A DNA stretch of 64,000 nt from Zobellella taiwanensis (GTDB taxonomy: Bacteria > Pseudomonadota > Gammaproteobacteria > Enterobacterales > Aeromonadaceae): assembly GCF_003012795.1 (NCBI RefSeq), contig NZ_PXYH01000005.1, positions 1 through 64,000 of the forward strand. Reading direction: 5' to 3'. The notes beneath the pieces were generated by a model. That model had not been told where the DNA came from, searched no databases, and worked only from the letters and a program-made list of their open reading frames with translations. Shown in pieces: positions 34,258 through 43,412 of the stretch. Numbering within the stretch: the stretch's first letter is position 1; each line of letters begins with the position of its first letter. The position numbers and the translations under genes were made by a program.

Positions 34258-34910
34258 TGTTTACCGGTATTGTTGAAGCCACCGGCACCCTGGCCGCCAT
34301 TGAACGCAAGGGCGCCTCCTCGGTGATCCGCATTCACTGCCCGGCATTGGACCTGTCCGATGTGGCCCTGGGTGACTCCATCGCCACCAACGGCGTGTGT
34401 CTTACGGTCACGGCCCTTGGCAAGGATTATTATTGCGCCGATGTGTCAATTGAAACCCTCAATCGCACCGGCTTTGCCGACTACCAGCCCGGCCAGGCGG
34501 TGAACTTGGAAAAGGCGCTGCTGCCCACCACCCGCCTCGGCGGCCATCTGGTGTCCGGCCATGTGGACGGCGTGGGGCGCATCAGCAAAAAAACCAAGGT
34601 AGGGTTTGCCATTGAGCTGTGGATCGACGCCCCGGCCGAACTTTCCCGTTATATTGCGGAAAAGGGGTCCATCACCGTGGACGGCATCAGCCTGACCGTG
34701 AACGCGGTTGCGGGTGCGGCCTTTAAATTGACGCTGGTGCCCCATACATTGAATAACACCACACTGAACGACTGGCAGGTTGGCCGCAGCGTCAATCTGG
34801 AGGTAGACATTATCGCCCGCTATCTGGAACGCCTGCTGAGCGGCGGTCAGAGTGAAACTTCAGGCGGACTGACCCTGGCGACCCTGGCCGCCAGCGGTTT
34901 TGTGAAATAG
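34257..34910 (+). CDS. ribE: Riboflavin synthase alpha subunit
   Basis: A 217-residue enzyme with two lumazine-binding repeats, the first starting MFTGIVEATGTLAAIERK with GVCLTVT, and the second GHLVSGHVDGVG ... ITVDGISLTVNAV. It dismutates two lumazine molecules to riboflavin. The start overlaps ribD by one base. GenBank symbols ribE and ribC are both used for this protein in gammaproteobacteria. Confidence 0.97.
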   Translation: MFTGIVEATGTLAAIERKGASSVIRIHCPALDLSDVALGDSIATNGVCLTVTALGKDYYCADVSIETLNRTGFADYQPGQAVNLEKALLPTTRLGGHLVSGHVDGVGRISKKTKVGFAIELWIDAPAELSRYIAEKGSITVDGISLTVNAVAGAAFKLTLVPHTLNNTTLNDWQVGRSVNLEVDIIARYLERLLSGGQSETSGGLTLATLAASGFVK

Positions 34911-34940
34911 CGGCTAACCGAATCAACCAAGGGGAACATC

Positions 34941-36050
34941 ATGGCCTTAAGCAGTACCCAGGAAATCATCGACGATATTCGTCAGGGCAAAATGGTCATT
35001 CTGATGGATGACGAAGACCGGGAAAACGAAGGCGATCTGATCATGGCCGCCGAGCACGTGCGTCCGGAAGACATCAACTTTATGGCCAAGTTTGGCCGGG
35101 GGCTGATCTGCCTGACCCTGACCGAGGCCCGCTGCCGCCAGCTCGACATTCCCCAGATGGTGAGCCGCAACACCGAGCAGTTCTCCACCGCCTTTACCGT
35201 CTCTATCGAGGCCGCCGAAGGGGTGACCACCGGCATTTCCGCCGCCGACCGGGCCCGTACCGTGCAGGCTGCCGTGGCCAAGGATGCCAAGCCCGCCGAT
35301 CTGGTACAGCCCGGCCATATCTTTCCGCTGAAAGCCCAGAACGGCGGCGTACTGACCCGCGCCGGCCACACCGAGGCGGGCTGTGACCTGGCCCGGCTGG
35401 CGGGGCTGGAGCCGGCGGCGGTGATCGTGGAAATCCTCAACGAAGACGGCACCATGGCCCGCCGCCCGGATCTGGAAAAGTTCGCCGAGCAGCATGGCAT
35501 CAAGCTGGGCACCATTGCCGATCTCATCGAGTATCGCAACCAGAACGAAACCACCATAGAGCAGGTGGCCCGCTGCAAACTGCCCACAGAGCACGGCGAG
35601 TTCGAGCTGGTGACCTTTCGCGACACCATCGACAACCAGGTGCACTTTGCCCTGCGCAAGGGCGAGATCAAGGCCGATCAGCCGGCCCTGGTGCGGGTGC
35701 ATATTCACGACATGCTCACCGATGTGCTGATGACCGACCGCCATGCCAGCCGCAGCTGGCCGCTGGACAAGTCGATGGCGCGCATCGCCGACGAGGGCGG
35801 CGTGCTGGTGATCCTCGGCAAGGAGGAAACCCCCGACCATCTGCTGTCGGTGGTGCGCATGTTTGAAGCCGCCGACAAGGGCGAACGCCCCGAGGCGGCC
35901 AAGCGCCAGGGTACCTCCCGCCGGGTGGGCGTGGGCTCGCAGATTCTGCGCGCCATGGGCGTGGGCAAGATGCGCCTGCTGAGCTCCCCCAAGCGTTACC
36001 ATGCCCTGTCCGGCTTTGGCCTGGAAGTGGTGGAGTACGTCACCGAGTAA
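34941..36050 (+). CDS. ribBA: DHBP synthase with degenerate GTP cyclohydrolase II-like domain
   Basis: A 369-residue fusion. Residues 1-200 form the 3,4-dihydroxy-2-butanone-4-phosphate synthase ([47 protein letters not shown]), all motifs intact. The rest resembles GTP cyclohydrolase II, but the zinc cysteines are absent: the expected Cys-bearing block reads [20 protein letters not shown]. It therefore should act only as RibB, and GTP cyclohydrolase II must come from a separate ribA. This degenerate fusion is common in the group. Last gene of the nrdR-ribD-ribE-ribBA run; a weak GGCCC/GGGCC stem with T-run lies at about 36063-36095. Confidence 0.95.
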   Translation: MALSSTQEIIDDIRQGKMVILMDDEDRENEGDLIMAAEHVRPEDINFMAKFGRGLICLTLTEARCRQLDIPQMVSRNTEQFSTAFTVSIEAAEGVTTGISAADRARTVQAAVAKDAKPADLVQPGHIFPLKAQNGGVLTRAGHTEAGCDLARLAGLEPAAVIVEILNEDGTMARRPDLEKFAEQHGIKLGTIADLIEYRNQNETTIEQVARCKLPTEHGEFELVTFRDTIDNQVHFALRKGEIKADQPALVRVHIHDMLTDVLMTDRHASRSWPLDKSMARIADEGGVLVILGKEETPDHLLSVVRMFEAADKGERPEAAKRQGTSRRVGVGSQILRAMGVGKMRLLSSPKRYHALSGFGLEVVEYVTE

Positions 36051-36173
36051 GGTGCCTGCCATGGCCCGCCCGGTTGGGGGCCTGTGTTTTTTGCTATGCG
36101 TGATTGAGTTCGGGCGATAAAACATCAACAATGTCGCCCTCAAACGTATCCTATCGGCAAGTGAGGTCAGGGA

Positions 36174-38177
36174 ATGGCCATCTGGGGAAAGGGACTCAGG
36201 GCAAAATCCATCTGGGCGCTGTTGCTGGCCTGCGTTCTGGCCTTTATCCCGGCCGGAGGTATCGGCTGGCGGCTGCTGGCGGGGGTGCAGGAGCACTTCG
36301 GTCAGGCCTATGTCCAGAACTTTACCCAACTCAACCGCCAGAACATCTTGGTGCCCCTGTCCCGGGAGCTGGCCCTGGCCCGGCGCTTCGCCGGTTCGGT
36401 GCCGACCCGCCGCTGGCTGCAGGACGAAGCCGATCCACAACGGCTGTCGCTGTTTACCGAGGAAAGCCGGGGATTCGCCGAGGATTTCAGCAGCCATTCC
36501 TTCTTCGTGGCGAGCCTGGGCTCGCTGCGCTACTACTTCCACGGCGAGGACAAGCCCTTCACCGGCGATCCCCAGTACCGGCTCGATCCTGCCGCCGCGG
36601 ATGATGCCTGGTTCTTCCACCTGCTCGAGCGGGGCGAGAAGATCAACATCAACGTCAACCTGGATCGCCAACTGGGTATCACCCGGGTCTGGCTCAATGT
36701 GCTGGTGGGGGAGCCGGGCAACTGGCTCGGCATGGCCGGCACCGGTATCGACCTGACCGCCTTTATCGATAATTTCATCACCACCGGCGAGCCCGGCGTC
36801 ACCCCCATGATCATCGACGGCGGCGGCGCCTTCCAGGCCCACCCGGATCGGCGCATGATCGCCCTGGGGTCGGCCGCCGGCGCCGGCGCCGGCCAGAGAA
36901 CCCTGCCGGCCCTGCTGGCGGACAACGCCGAGCGGGAGCGACTGGCGGCCCTTATGGCCGCGGCGGCGGCCGAGCCGGAGCAGGTGAGCCTGGGCTGGTT
37001 TACGCTGGAGGGACAGCGCCAGCTGCTTGCCCTCAGCCATATTCCCGAACTCGGCTGGTATGTGGCCACGGCGGTGGATCTGGGCGCCGCCCGGGTACTG
37101 GACCAGGCCTGGATCAACGGCGCCGTGCTGGCGCTGGTGATCATGCTGGCGGTGTTGCTGCTGGGGCTGGCCTACGGTGTCGACCGCATGGTACTGCAAC
37201 CCCTGCGTCGGCTGCAGGGATCCGCCTCGGCCATTGCCGAGGGGCGCTTCGATGTTTCCCTGCCGCCGCCCTCCGGCGACGAAATCGGCGACCTCAGCCG
37301 GGCCTTCGGTATCATGGCCGAGCAGGTGCGCAGCCACACCGAGGAGCTGGAGCAGAAGGTCCAGAGCCGCACCCGCGAGCTGGAGCTGGCCAACCAGCGC
37401 ATGCGCCAGGCCCACCAGCAGATCAACGACTCCATCGACTATGCCAGCCTGATCCAGAAGGCGATACTGCCCGATCAGCAGCTGACCCAGGTGTTCGGTG
37501 AACACCACTTCGTGTTGTGGCATCCCCGGGATGTGGTGGGGGGCGACTTTTACCTGTTCCATCCGGGCGAGGAAGAACGCTTCCTGGTGGGAGTGGTGGA
37601 CTGCGCCGGCCATGGTGTGCCGGGCGCACTGATGACCATGCTGGCGCGGGCGGCGCTGGACCACGCCATTCGCGAGCAGGGTATGGACTCGCCCGCAGCC
37701 ATACTGCAACTGGCCGACACCACGCTGCGCGGCATGCTGCAGGATTGCGATCTGCCCCGGGGCCTGGCCACCAACATGGACGTAGGGCTGGCCATGGTGG
37801 ATTCCCGGCGCGGGCGACTGGTGTTTGCCGGCGCCAAGATGTCCCTTTATTACAGTGACGGCGAGCGGGTGGAAGAGCGCAAGGGTTGCCGGCGTACCCT
37901 GCTCGACCGCCGCCCCGGGCATTTCGAAGACCAGGTGCTGGCCCTTGATGGCGATCACATCTATTACCTGGCGACCGACGGCTACCTGGATCAGGCCGGC
38001 GGCGCCAAGGGCTTCGGGCTCGGCAACAGCCGTTTTTGCGAGCTCCTGCTCAGCCATGCCCGGCTGCCGTTGCCCGAACAGGCTCAGGCGCTCAGGCAGG
38101 CGCTGGACGAATACCGGGGCAGTCACCCGCAACGGGACGACATCACCCTGCTGGCCTTCAGGACCCAGACGGGTTAA
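36174..38177 (+). CDS. siaA: SiaA-like membrane PP2C phosphatase
   Basis: A 667-residue sensor. Two membrane segments (about 11-35 and 313-338) flank a periplasmic double-Cache domain. A HAMP domain (PLRRLQGSASAIAEGRFDVSLPPPSGDEIGDLSRAF) and a coiled coil follow, then a SpoIIE-type PP2C domain (HPRDVVGGDFYLFHPGEE, GVVDCAGHGVPGALMTML, YLATDGYLDQAGG, RDDITLLAF) with its metal-binding Asp residues. In Pseudomonas SiaA dephosphorylates SiaC and so triggers diguanylate cyclase SiaD in response to surface or detergent cues. First gene of siaABCD. Confidence 0.92.
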   Translation: MAIWGKGLRAKSIWALLLACVLAFIPAGGIGWRLLAGVQEHFGQAYVQNFTQLNRQNILVPLSRELALARRFAGSVPTRRWLQDEADPQRLSLFTEESRGFAEDFSSHSFFVASLGSLRYYFHGEDKPFTGDPQYRLDPAAADDAWFFHLLERGEKININVNLDRQLGITRVWLNVLVGEPGNWLGMAGTGIDLTAFIDNFITTGEPGVTPMIIDGGGAFQAHPDRRMIALGSAAGAGAGQRTLPALLADNAERERLAALMAAAAAEPEQVSLGWFTLEGQRQLLALSHIPELGWYVATAVDLGAARVLDQAWINGAVLALVIMLAVLLLGLAYGVDRMVLQPLRRLQGSASAIAEGRFDVSLPPPSGDEIGDLSRAFGIMAEQVRSHTEELEQKVQSRTRELELANQRMRQAHQQINDSIDYASLIQKAILPDQQLTQVFGEHHFVLWHPRDVVGGDFYLFHPGEEERFLVGVVDCAGHGVPGALMTMLARAALDHAIREQGMDSPAAILQLADTTLRGMLQDCDLPRGLATNMDVGLAMVDSRRGRLVFAGAKMSLYYSDGERVEERKGCRRTLLDRRPGHFEDQVLALDGDHIYYLATDGYLDQAGGAKGFGLGNSRFCELLLSHARLPLPEQAQALRQALDEYRGSHPQRDDITLLAFRTQTG

Positions 38178-38191
38178 CCAAGGACATTTCC

Positions 38192-38734
38192 ATGCAAGCC
38201 ATAGATTTACTGTCGATTCGCGAACAGTTCAACCAGAACCGGATACTGCTCTGTTTCAACGGACCCATTTCCCGTAGTCTTATCGAGGAAATCGGCAATG
38301 CCCTGCGCAACTACCTGCAGGCCGACAACGCCCAGCCCAGTGCGGCCATGGACGTGTTTGCCGTCTATATCGAGCTGACCCAGAATATCCGCCACTACGC
38401 CAGCCGGCTGGGCTATAGTGAGCGGGACGGCTCGGCCACTGTGGTGGTGGCCCGCCACGACGACGGCCACTACCTGGTGATGGCCGGCAACCTGGTTGAG
38501 CAGGACGACGGCGAGGCCCTGTGCCGGCGGCTCGAGGCGCTGGCGACGATGGACAAGGCGATGTTGAAAACGGCCTACAAGACCCAATTGCGCCAGCCCC
38601 GAAGCGAGGCGGAACACAGTGGCGCCGGCCTGGGGCTGTTGGACGTGGCGCGCAAATCCGCCCGGCCGATGACGGCCAAACTGGTGCCGACGGGGGACGG
38701 GCGGAGTTTCTTCAGTATATTGGCGGTGATATGA
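38192..38734 (+). CDS. siaB: SiaB-family protein kinase
   Basis: A 180-residue kinase of the DUF6272/HATPase-like SiaB family: ILLCFNGPISRSLIEEIGNALRNYL, FAVYIELTQNIRHYASRLGY (the N-box-like Asn) and SGAGLGLLDVARKSARPMTA. It phosphorylates SiaC, opposing SiaA. AAGGA lies 9 nt before the ATG. Its TGA overlaps the siaC start (ATGA). Confidence 0.9.
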   Translation: MQAIDLLSIREQFNQNRILLCFNGPISRSLIEEIGNALRNYLQADNAQPSAAMDVFAVYIELTQNIRHYASRLGYSERDGSATVVVARHDDGHYLVMAGNLVEQDDGEALCRRLEALATMDKAMLKTAYKTQLRQPRSEAEHSGAGLGLLDVARKSARPMTAKLVPTGDGRSFFSILAVI

Positions 38735-39132
38735 GCGTGATTCCGGAACTGGCGATGAACACCTTGGCGATAACGGCTACCCGGGCGACTCCCGAGATCC
38801 TGTGCAACCCGGCCACCGGCGTGGTCAGCATGCAGGGGGATTCCTATCCGGAAAACTCCTTTGAATTTTTCAACGACGTCATCGGCTGGGTCGAGCAGTA
38901 CCTGCAGCAGAGCACCCGGCCGCTGCGCCTGGAATTGCGCCTTATCTATATGAACACCAGCAGCGTCAAGGCGATGATGGATATCTTCGACCTGCTGGAG
39001 TCGGCGTTCGGCAGCGGGCGCGAGGTGCGGGTACAGTGGTTCTACGATCCGGAGAACGAACGGGTGGTGGAGCTGGCGGAGGAGTTCCGGGAAGACTGCA
39101 GCTTCCCCTTTGATGTGCTGCCCCATGACTGA
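38731..39132 (+). CDS. siaC: SiaC, switch protein of the Sia pathway (DUF1987)
   Basis: A 133-residue STAS-like protein with NPATGVVSMQGDSYPENSFEFFNDVIGWVEQYLQQ and LRLIYMNTSSVKAMMDIFDLLE. The Thr in NTSS matches the phosphorylation site known in Pseudomonas SiaC. Unphosphorylated SiaC binds and activates SiaD. An internal ATG at 38755 is an alternative start. It overlaps siaB and siaD (8 bp). Confidence 0.92.
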   Translation: MSVIPELAMNTLAITATRATPEILCNPATGVVSMQGDSYPENSFEFFNDVIGWVEQYLQQSTRPLRLELRLIYMNTSSVKAMMDIFDLLESAFGSGREVRVQWFYDPENERVVELAEEFREDCSFPFDVLPHD

Positions 39133-39910
39133 GATCCCGGGCGACGACGAACTCGACCGGCTGCTCGATGCCGCCGAGCACAGGGACAATCCCCTGCGCC
39201 CGCTGCTGGCGGCCCTGGTCGAACGGGACCGGGAACAGCGGGCGCGGCTTGAGCGGCTGCTGCGTATTTCCGACTGCAGCTACGGCATGGCGTTGTCCCA
39301 GACCCAGAGCCTGTTGCAGCAGTACGACCGTCAATTGCGCCGGCTGGAGAAGATCACCCGCATTTCCGATCGCTACCAACGCAACCTGCTCGAACTCAAC
39401 GACCGTCTGCGCCAGGCGGCGCTCAAGGATCCGCTCACCGGCCTGGCCAACCGCCGGTTGCTGATGGAGCGGCTGCGCGAGGAGCAGGAACGCTGCCAGA
39501 GGGGCCAGGCGCCGTTCAGCCTGGCGATGCTGGACGTGGACTACTTCAAGCGCATCAACGACCGCCACGGCCATGATGTGGGCGACCGGGTGCTTTGCCT
39601 GCTGGCGCAGACCATAGACGAGCAGCTGCGCGGCTACGATCTTTGCGCCCGCTGGGGCGGCGAGGAATTCATGCTGTTGCTGCCCGGGACCGACATTGCC
39701 CAGGCCCGCAGGCTGAGCGAAAGGATCATGGCCCGGGTGCGGGAACTCCGGCTGCCCGACTTGGGCCAGCATGCCCGGCTGACGGTGAGCGTCGGCCTGG
39801 CCATCCATCGCTCCGGCGAAGCGGTAGACCAGACCATAGGCCGTGCCGATAGCGAACTGCTGCAGGCCAAGCGCCAGGGCCGTGACCGGCTGATGGTCGC
39901 CACCCTCTGA
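39125..39910 (+). CDS. siaD: SiaD diguanylate cyclase
   Basis: A 261-residue GGDEF protein. A coiled-coil N-terminus (about 25-105, the SiaC-binding part in Pseudomonas) precedes the cyclase domain: DPLTGLANRRLLMERL, DVDYFKRINDRHGHDVGDRVL and the active loop WGGEEFML. An RGYD inhibitory I-site lies five residues before GGEEF. It makes cyclic di-GMP and drives aggregation or biofilm. Last gene of the siaABCD operon. Confidence 0.95.
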   Translation: MTEIPGDDELDRLLDAAEHRDNPLRPLLAALVERDREQRARLERLLRISDCSYGMALSQTQSLLQQYDRQLRRLEKITRISDRYQRNLLELNDRLRQAALKDPLTGLANRRLLMERLREEQERCQRGQAPFSLAMLDVDYFKRINDRHGHDVGDRVLCLLAQTIDEQLRGYDLCARWGGEEFMLLLPGTDIAQARRLSERIMARVRELRLPDLGQHARLTVSVGLAIHRSGEAVDQTIGRADSELLQAKRQGRDRLMVATL

Positions 39911-39927
39911 GACGGAGCCGAATACGG

Positions 39928-40467
39928 ATGGCAACCCGATTAGGATCGGCGGATTTTATCGACATGCCCTGGAAAAACGGCGGCGGCACCACCCGGGAAC
40001 TGTACCGGCTGCCCGCCGAGGGTGATCTCGAGCTGCGGGTCTCCATGGCCCGGGTGGGACAGAGTGGCCCCTTTTCCTTCTTTCCCGGCATCGATCGCAC
40101 CCTGATGCTGGTGGACGGCGACGGTTTCGAACTGGAGATGGCCGGCGAACGGCGGCGGATGACGCAACCCTTTGTCCCCCTGCACTTCAACGGCGAGACG
40201 GCGGTGGACTGCCGGCTGCTGGGCGGTACCTGCCTGGACTTCAATGTGATGATCGCCCGCCGCTGGGGAAGGGCCGAAACGGAGGTGCACCGCCTGGCGC
40301 CCGGCCAGCGCTACCGCAGCGAGCACCCCCGGGCCCGCCTGCTGTACCGGCATGCCGACGTGCCCGAGCTCTGGCTGCTGGCGCCGGGGGAAGCCCTGGC
40401 ACTGACGGCCGGGGAGCGAGCCGAGGTGCTGGTGGACATCACCCTTTATCCCCTTGACGGAGCCTGA
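39928..40467 (+). CDS. HutD/Ves-family protein
   Basis: A 179-residue bicupin-type protein: WKNGGGTTRELYRLPAEGDLELRVSMARVGQSGPFSFFPGIDRTLMLVDGDGFELEM and DFNVMIARRWGRAETEVHRL match HutD/Ves. HutD is linked to histidine use in Pseudomonas and Ves to cold response in E. coli, but the biochemical role is unclear. No hut genes are near. It follows siaD by 17 bp and may be cotranscribed. Confidence 0.85.
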   Translation: MATRLGSADFIDMPWKNGGGTTRELYRLPAEGDLELRVSMARVGQSGPFSFFPGIDRTLMLVDGDGFELEMAGERRRMTQPFVPLHFNGETAVDCRLLGGTCLDFNVMIARRWGRAETEVHRLAPGQRYRSEHPRARLLYRHADVPELWLLAPGEALALTAGERAEVLVDITLYPLDGA

Positions 40468-40470
40468 ACC

Positions 40471-41136
40471 ATGCTGCCCTATATTGAACGAGAGACTGGC
40501 CCCGGGCCCGACGCCTGCGTGATCTGGCTGCACGGCCTGGGTGCCGACGGCCACGATTTTGTGCCCATAGTGCCCGAGCTGAGGTTACCACCCGAATTGC
40601 GGGTGCGTTTTGTCTTTCCCCATGCGCCGGCCATGCCGGTGACCGTCAACGGCGGCCATGTCATGCCGGCCTGGTACGACATTCTGTCCCTGGAGATAGA
40701 GCGCAAGGTGGACGAGACCCAGCTCAGGGCCTCGGCCGAGGCGGTGCAGGCCTTGATTGAGCAACAACTCGGGCAGGGCATCGATAGCCGCCGTATCGTA
40801 CTGGCCGGCTTTTCCCAGGGCGGCGCCGTGGCCTACGAGGCGGCGCTGAGTTTCGACCGGCCCCTGGGCGGCCTTATCGCCATGTCGACCTATTTCGCCA
40901 CCGCGGCCAGCCTGAAACTCCATGATGCCAACCGGCACCTGCCGGTGCAGGTATTGCACGGCAGCCGGGATCCGGTGGTGCCCGAGCTGCTGGGGCAGAA
41001 AGCCTGCCGCGCACTGGAGCGGCTCGGGCTCTTGCCCGAATATCACAACTACCCCATGGAGCACAGCGTCTGCGCCGCCGAGATCCGCGATATTTCCCGT
41101 TTTTTGTGCCGTTGTCTGGCACCTGACCAAGAGTAA
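40471..41136 (+). CDS. Carboxylesterase / lysophospholipase family hydrolase
   Basis: A 221-residue alpha/beta hydrolase of the phospholipase/carboxylesterase family. Motifs are CVIWLHGLGADGHDFVPIVPEL (oxyanion), the nucleophile LAGFSQGGAVAYEAAL, VLHGSRDPVVP with the catalytic Asp and YPMEHSVCAAE with the His. Typical activity is on short-chain esters or lysophospholipids. Starts 4 bp after the HutD-like gene, so in the same unit. Confidence 0.92.
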   Translation: MLPYIERETGPGPDACVIWLHGLGADGHDFVPIVPELRLPPELRVRFVFPHAPAMPVTVNGGHVMPAWYDILSLEIERKVDETQLRASAEAVQALIEQQLGQGIDSRRIVLAGFSQGGAVAYEAALSFDRPLGGLIAMSTYFATAASLKLHDANRHLPVQVLHGSRDPVVPELLGQKACRALERLGLLPEYHNYPMEHSVCAAEIRDISRFLCRCLAPDQE

Positions 41137-41150
41137 TAAAAGGTAAGTGA

Positions 41151-41498
41151 ATGAACATCAACGAATTGCAGCAAAAGCTCGAACAGGCCCCCGAAACAAT
41201 CGAATTCGCCGAGGTGATCGCCCTGGTCGACAGCCTCTATGACTTCACTCCCACCGCCTTCACCAATGGCGATCAGGAAAACCCGGCGGGGCAGAATAAC
41301 GGCTCCTGCAAGCTGTTCGCCTTTGCCCGCCTGCAGGGCTTCAGCGAAGAAGAAACCCTGGCCTGCTTCGGCGCCTTCTACCGGGACGACGTGCTCGGCC
41401 ACCCCGATGGCCGGGACCACCAGAATATCCGCAACTTCATGAAAACCGGCTGGATCGGCATCGAGTTCACCGCTCAGCCGCTCAGCCCCAAAGCCTGA
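41151..41498 (+). CDS. HopJ type III effector family protein
   Basis: A 115-residue protein with the HopJ pattern: FAEVIALVDSLYDFTPTAFTNGDQENPAGQNNGSCKLFAFARLQGFSEEETLACFGAFYRDDVLGHPDGRDHQNIRNFMKTGWIGIEF. Despite the name, the family is widespread in free-living bacteria without type III secretion, so an effector role is unlikely here; cytosolic function unknown. The start lies 15 bp after the esterase stop, with AAGGTAAG upstream. Confidence 0.9.
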   Translation: MNINELQQKLEQAPETIEFAEVIALVDSLYDFTPTAFTNGDQENPAGQNNGSCKLFAFARLQGFSEEETLACFGAFYRDDVLGHPDGRDHQNIRNFMKTGWIGIEFTAQPLSPKA

Positions 41499-41520
41499 AT
41501 CCGGCCCAGGGCAGCCCTGT

Positions 41521-42402
41521 TCACTTCCACCTGGTGCGGTACCAGGCCAGCAGATTGCGGCCTCGGTAGCTGAGCAGGGCCAGCAGGATCAGCAGGCAGC
41601 CTGCGATTTTCTGGGGCGGCATCGGCTCGTGATACCAGAATACGCTGAGCAGTATCGTCCACACCGGCTCCAGCATCATGATGACGGCGGCATTGGCCAG
41701 GTTGCTCAGTTTCTGGCCCGAGGTCTGGAAGGCAAAGCGCAGCGAGGTGGCCAGCAGCACGCTGGCGGCAAACCAGCCCCAGGTCTGGGGCGGTATCTGC
41801 GCCGGCCATTGTTCGAACAGGCCCGAATACACCAGGTTCATCAGACCGGTCACCGCCAGCTGAATGCAGGTCAGCGCCACCGGCGGAATACGCCGGGCAA
41901 AGCGGCTGTTGAGGTTAAAATAGAGCGCCATCGACAACGAGGCCAGCAGGAACAGCAACTGGCCGAGGGACAGGCTGAGGCCGCTGCCCATGGTGAGCAG
42001 GAAGAGGCCGGCCATGGCGATGGGCAGGGCGGTCCAGAAGGGCCGGCCTGGCCTTTCCCTGAACAGCAGCCAGGCCAGCAGCGGTACCATCAGCATCGAC
42101 AGGCTCATGATAAAGGCGCCCTCGCCGATGCCTTCGCTGTGGGACACCGCCTGGATCCAGAACAGCAGGTTGAGGCCCATGACACAGCCCACGGCGGCGG
42201 CCCTGAGCAGGTTGACCAGGGGCAACTCGCGCAACTGCCGCCAGCAGAAGGGCAGCAGCAGCAGGGCGGCGAGCAGGAAACGCCAGCCCACAAAGCCGGC
42301 GGCGGGCAGGCCCTGGATTGCCTCCTTGGAAAACAGCCAGCCTGCGGATGCCAGCAGGGTGGCAGCCAGCAGAAAAAGATCACCTCGCCGTTCCGGCAAC
42401 AT
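41521..42402 (-). CDS. EamA/DMT-family transporter
   Basis: A 293-residue protein with ten membrane segments and two EamA repeats (ASAGWLFSKEAIQGLPAAGFVGWRFLLAALLLLPF; FAASVLLATSLRFAFQTSGQKLSNLANAAVIMMLEPVWTILLSVFWYHEPMPPQKIAGCLLILLAL). Members export amino acids, nucleobases or other metabolites; the substrate cannot be read from sequence. The ATG at 42402 was chosen as it starts directly before the first membrane segment. Converges with the HopJ gene 22 bp away. Confidence 0.88.
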   Translation of the reverse strand: MLPERRGDLFLLAATLLASAGWLFSKEAIQGLPAAGFVGWRFLLAALLLLPFCWRQLRELPLVNLLRAAAVGCVMGLNLLFWIQAVSHSEGIGEGAFIMSLSMLMVPLLAWLLFRERPGRPFWTALPIAMAGLFLLTMGSGLSLSLGQLLFLLASLSMALYFNLNSRFARRIPPVALTCIQLAVTGLMNLVYSGLFEQWPAQIPPQTWGWFAASVLLATSLRFAFQTSGQKLSNLANAAVIMMLEPVWTILLSVFWYHEPMPPQKIAGCLLILLALLSYRGRNLLAWYRTRWK

Positions 42403-42443
42403 AGTCCATACCCCGATACAGAAAGCCACCGGCGATGGTAACT

Positions 42444-42495
42444 GCCAAAAAGGGGTCGGAGTCAATTAATAATTGACTCCGACCCCTTTTTTGGC
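42444..42495. terminator. Long hairpin between pflA and the EamA gene
   Basis: The arms are nearly perfect over 25 bp: GCCAAAAAGGGGTCGGAGTC (42444-42463) continuing AATTA, against TAATTGACTCCGACCCC then six Ts and GGC (to 42495), with one extra T. A-run and T-run make it bidirectional. It lies 4 bp after the pflA stop. GGGGTCGGAGTCA palindromes of this kind occur as dispersed REP-like units in many gammaproteobacteria. Confidence 0.85.
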
Positions 42496-42498
42496 GGC

Positions 42499-43242
42499 TC
42501 AGAAGACGACGCAGGGATGGTGGCGGGCCATGATGGACTGGAGGCGAGCCATCCGCCCAGCGCTGGGCGGCGCCAGCCCTGCCAGCGGATAGGCCTGGCC
42601 GAAGCTGGCCCATTTGTGGCTGCCCAGATTGTGGTAGGGCAGCAGCTCCACCTTTTCTACCGCCGGACCCAGGCTGGCGATAAAGCGGCCCAGGGCGTCG
42701 ATGTCGGCCTCGTCGTCGCTCCAGCCCGGCACCACCACGTGACGGATCCACATGGCCTGGCCCCGTTCGGCCAGGTAGCGGGCCAGCGCCAGGGCGAAGC
42801 GGTTGCTGACCTGGGTCAGCGGGATATGCTGCTCGTCGCGGATATGCTTGAGATCGAGCAGCACCAGATCGGTGCTGTCGAGCAGCCGGTCGAGGGCGGC
42901 GTCGTGATGGTGCACGAAGCCGTTGGTGTCCAGGCAGGTGTGCAGGCCCTCGGCCTGACAGGCTTCGAACAGCTCGGTGACAAAGGGCATCTGCAGCAGG
43001 GGTTCGCCGCCGGACACGGTAATGCCGCCGCCGGAGGCCTGCATAAAGGGCCGGTAGCTGAGCAGCTCCGGCATCAGCTCGGCCACCGTCACCTCGCGGC
43101 CGGCGTCGGTGTCCCAGCTGTCCCGGTTGTGGCAGTACAGGCAGCGCATCAGGCAGCCCTGCATAAACACCAGGAAGCGGATGCCGGGGCCGTCGACGGT
43201 GGCGCAGCTTTCGGTGGAGTGGATTCGTCCGCTAATGGCCAT
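42499..43242 (-). CDS. pflA: Pyruvate formate-lyase activating enzyme
   Basis: A 247-residue radical SAM enzyme. The cluster motif is GCLMRCLYCHNRD (CxxxCxxC), with SGGEPLLQ and LVLLDLKHI downstream. It uses SAM to place the glycyl radical on PflB. The ATG at 43242 follows GGGAGGAACC; the longer frame to 43311 lacks a ribosome site. It lies 217 bp downstream of pflB, with the heptamer array between. Confidence 0.96.
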   Translation of the reverse strand: MAISGRIHSTESCATVDGPGIRFLVFMQGCLMRCLYCHNRDSWDTDAGREVTVAELMPELLSYRPFMQASGGGITVSGGEPLLQMPFVTELFEACQAEGLHTCLDTNGFVHHHDAALDRLLDSTDLVLLDLKHIRDEQHIPLTQVSNRFALALARYLAERGQAMWIRHVVVPGWSDDEADIDALGRFIASLGPAVEKVELLPYHNLGSHKWASFGQAYPLAGLAPPSAGRMARLQSIMARHHPCVVF

Positions 43243-43412
43243 GGTTCCTCCCCAGGAGTGTCGGTGCCATGCCCAAATGCCGAGTTCAGGATGTTCGGCA
43301 TGGCCTGCCATTAAAGAGAAAGCCGCTCCCTTTGGCCTTCTGATTTGACTTGGGTGTTGTCTGTTTGAGACCGCCTGGAGAATGGCTGACAGTCTGTTAC
43401 TGATATAACTGT

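Noticed and set aside
34947-38132. Open frame of over 1000 codons on the minus strand opposite ribBA and siaA
   Set aside because: Shadow of two conserved plus-strand genes, crossing their boundary.
41151-41498. Type III secretion effector role for the HopJ-family gene
   Set aside because: The family is broadly distributed in bacteria without type III systems and no secretion genes are near.
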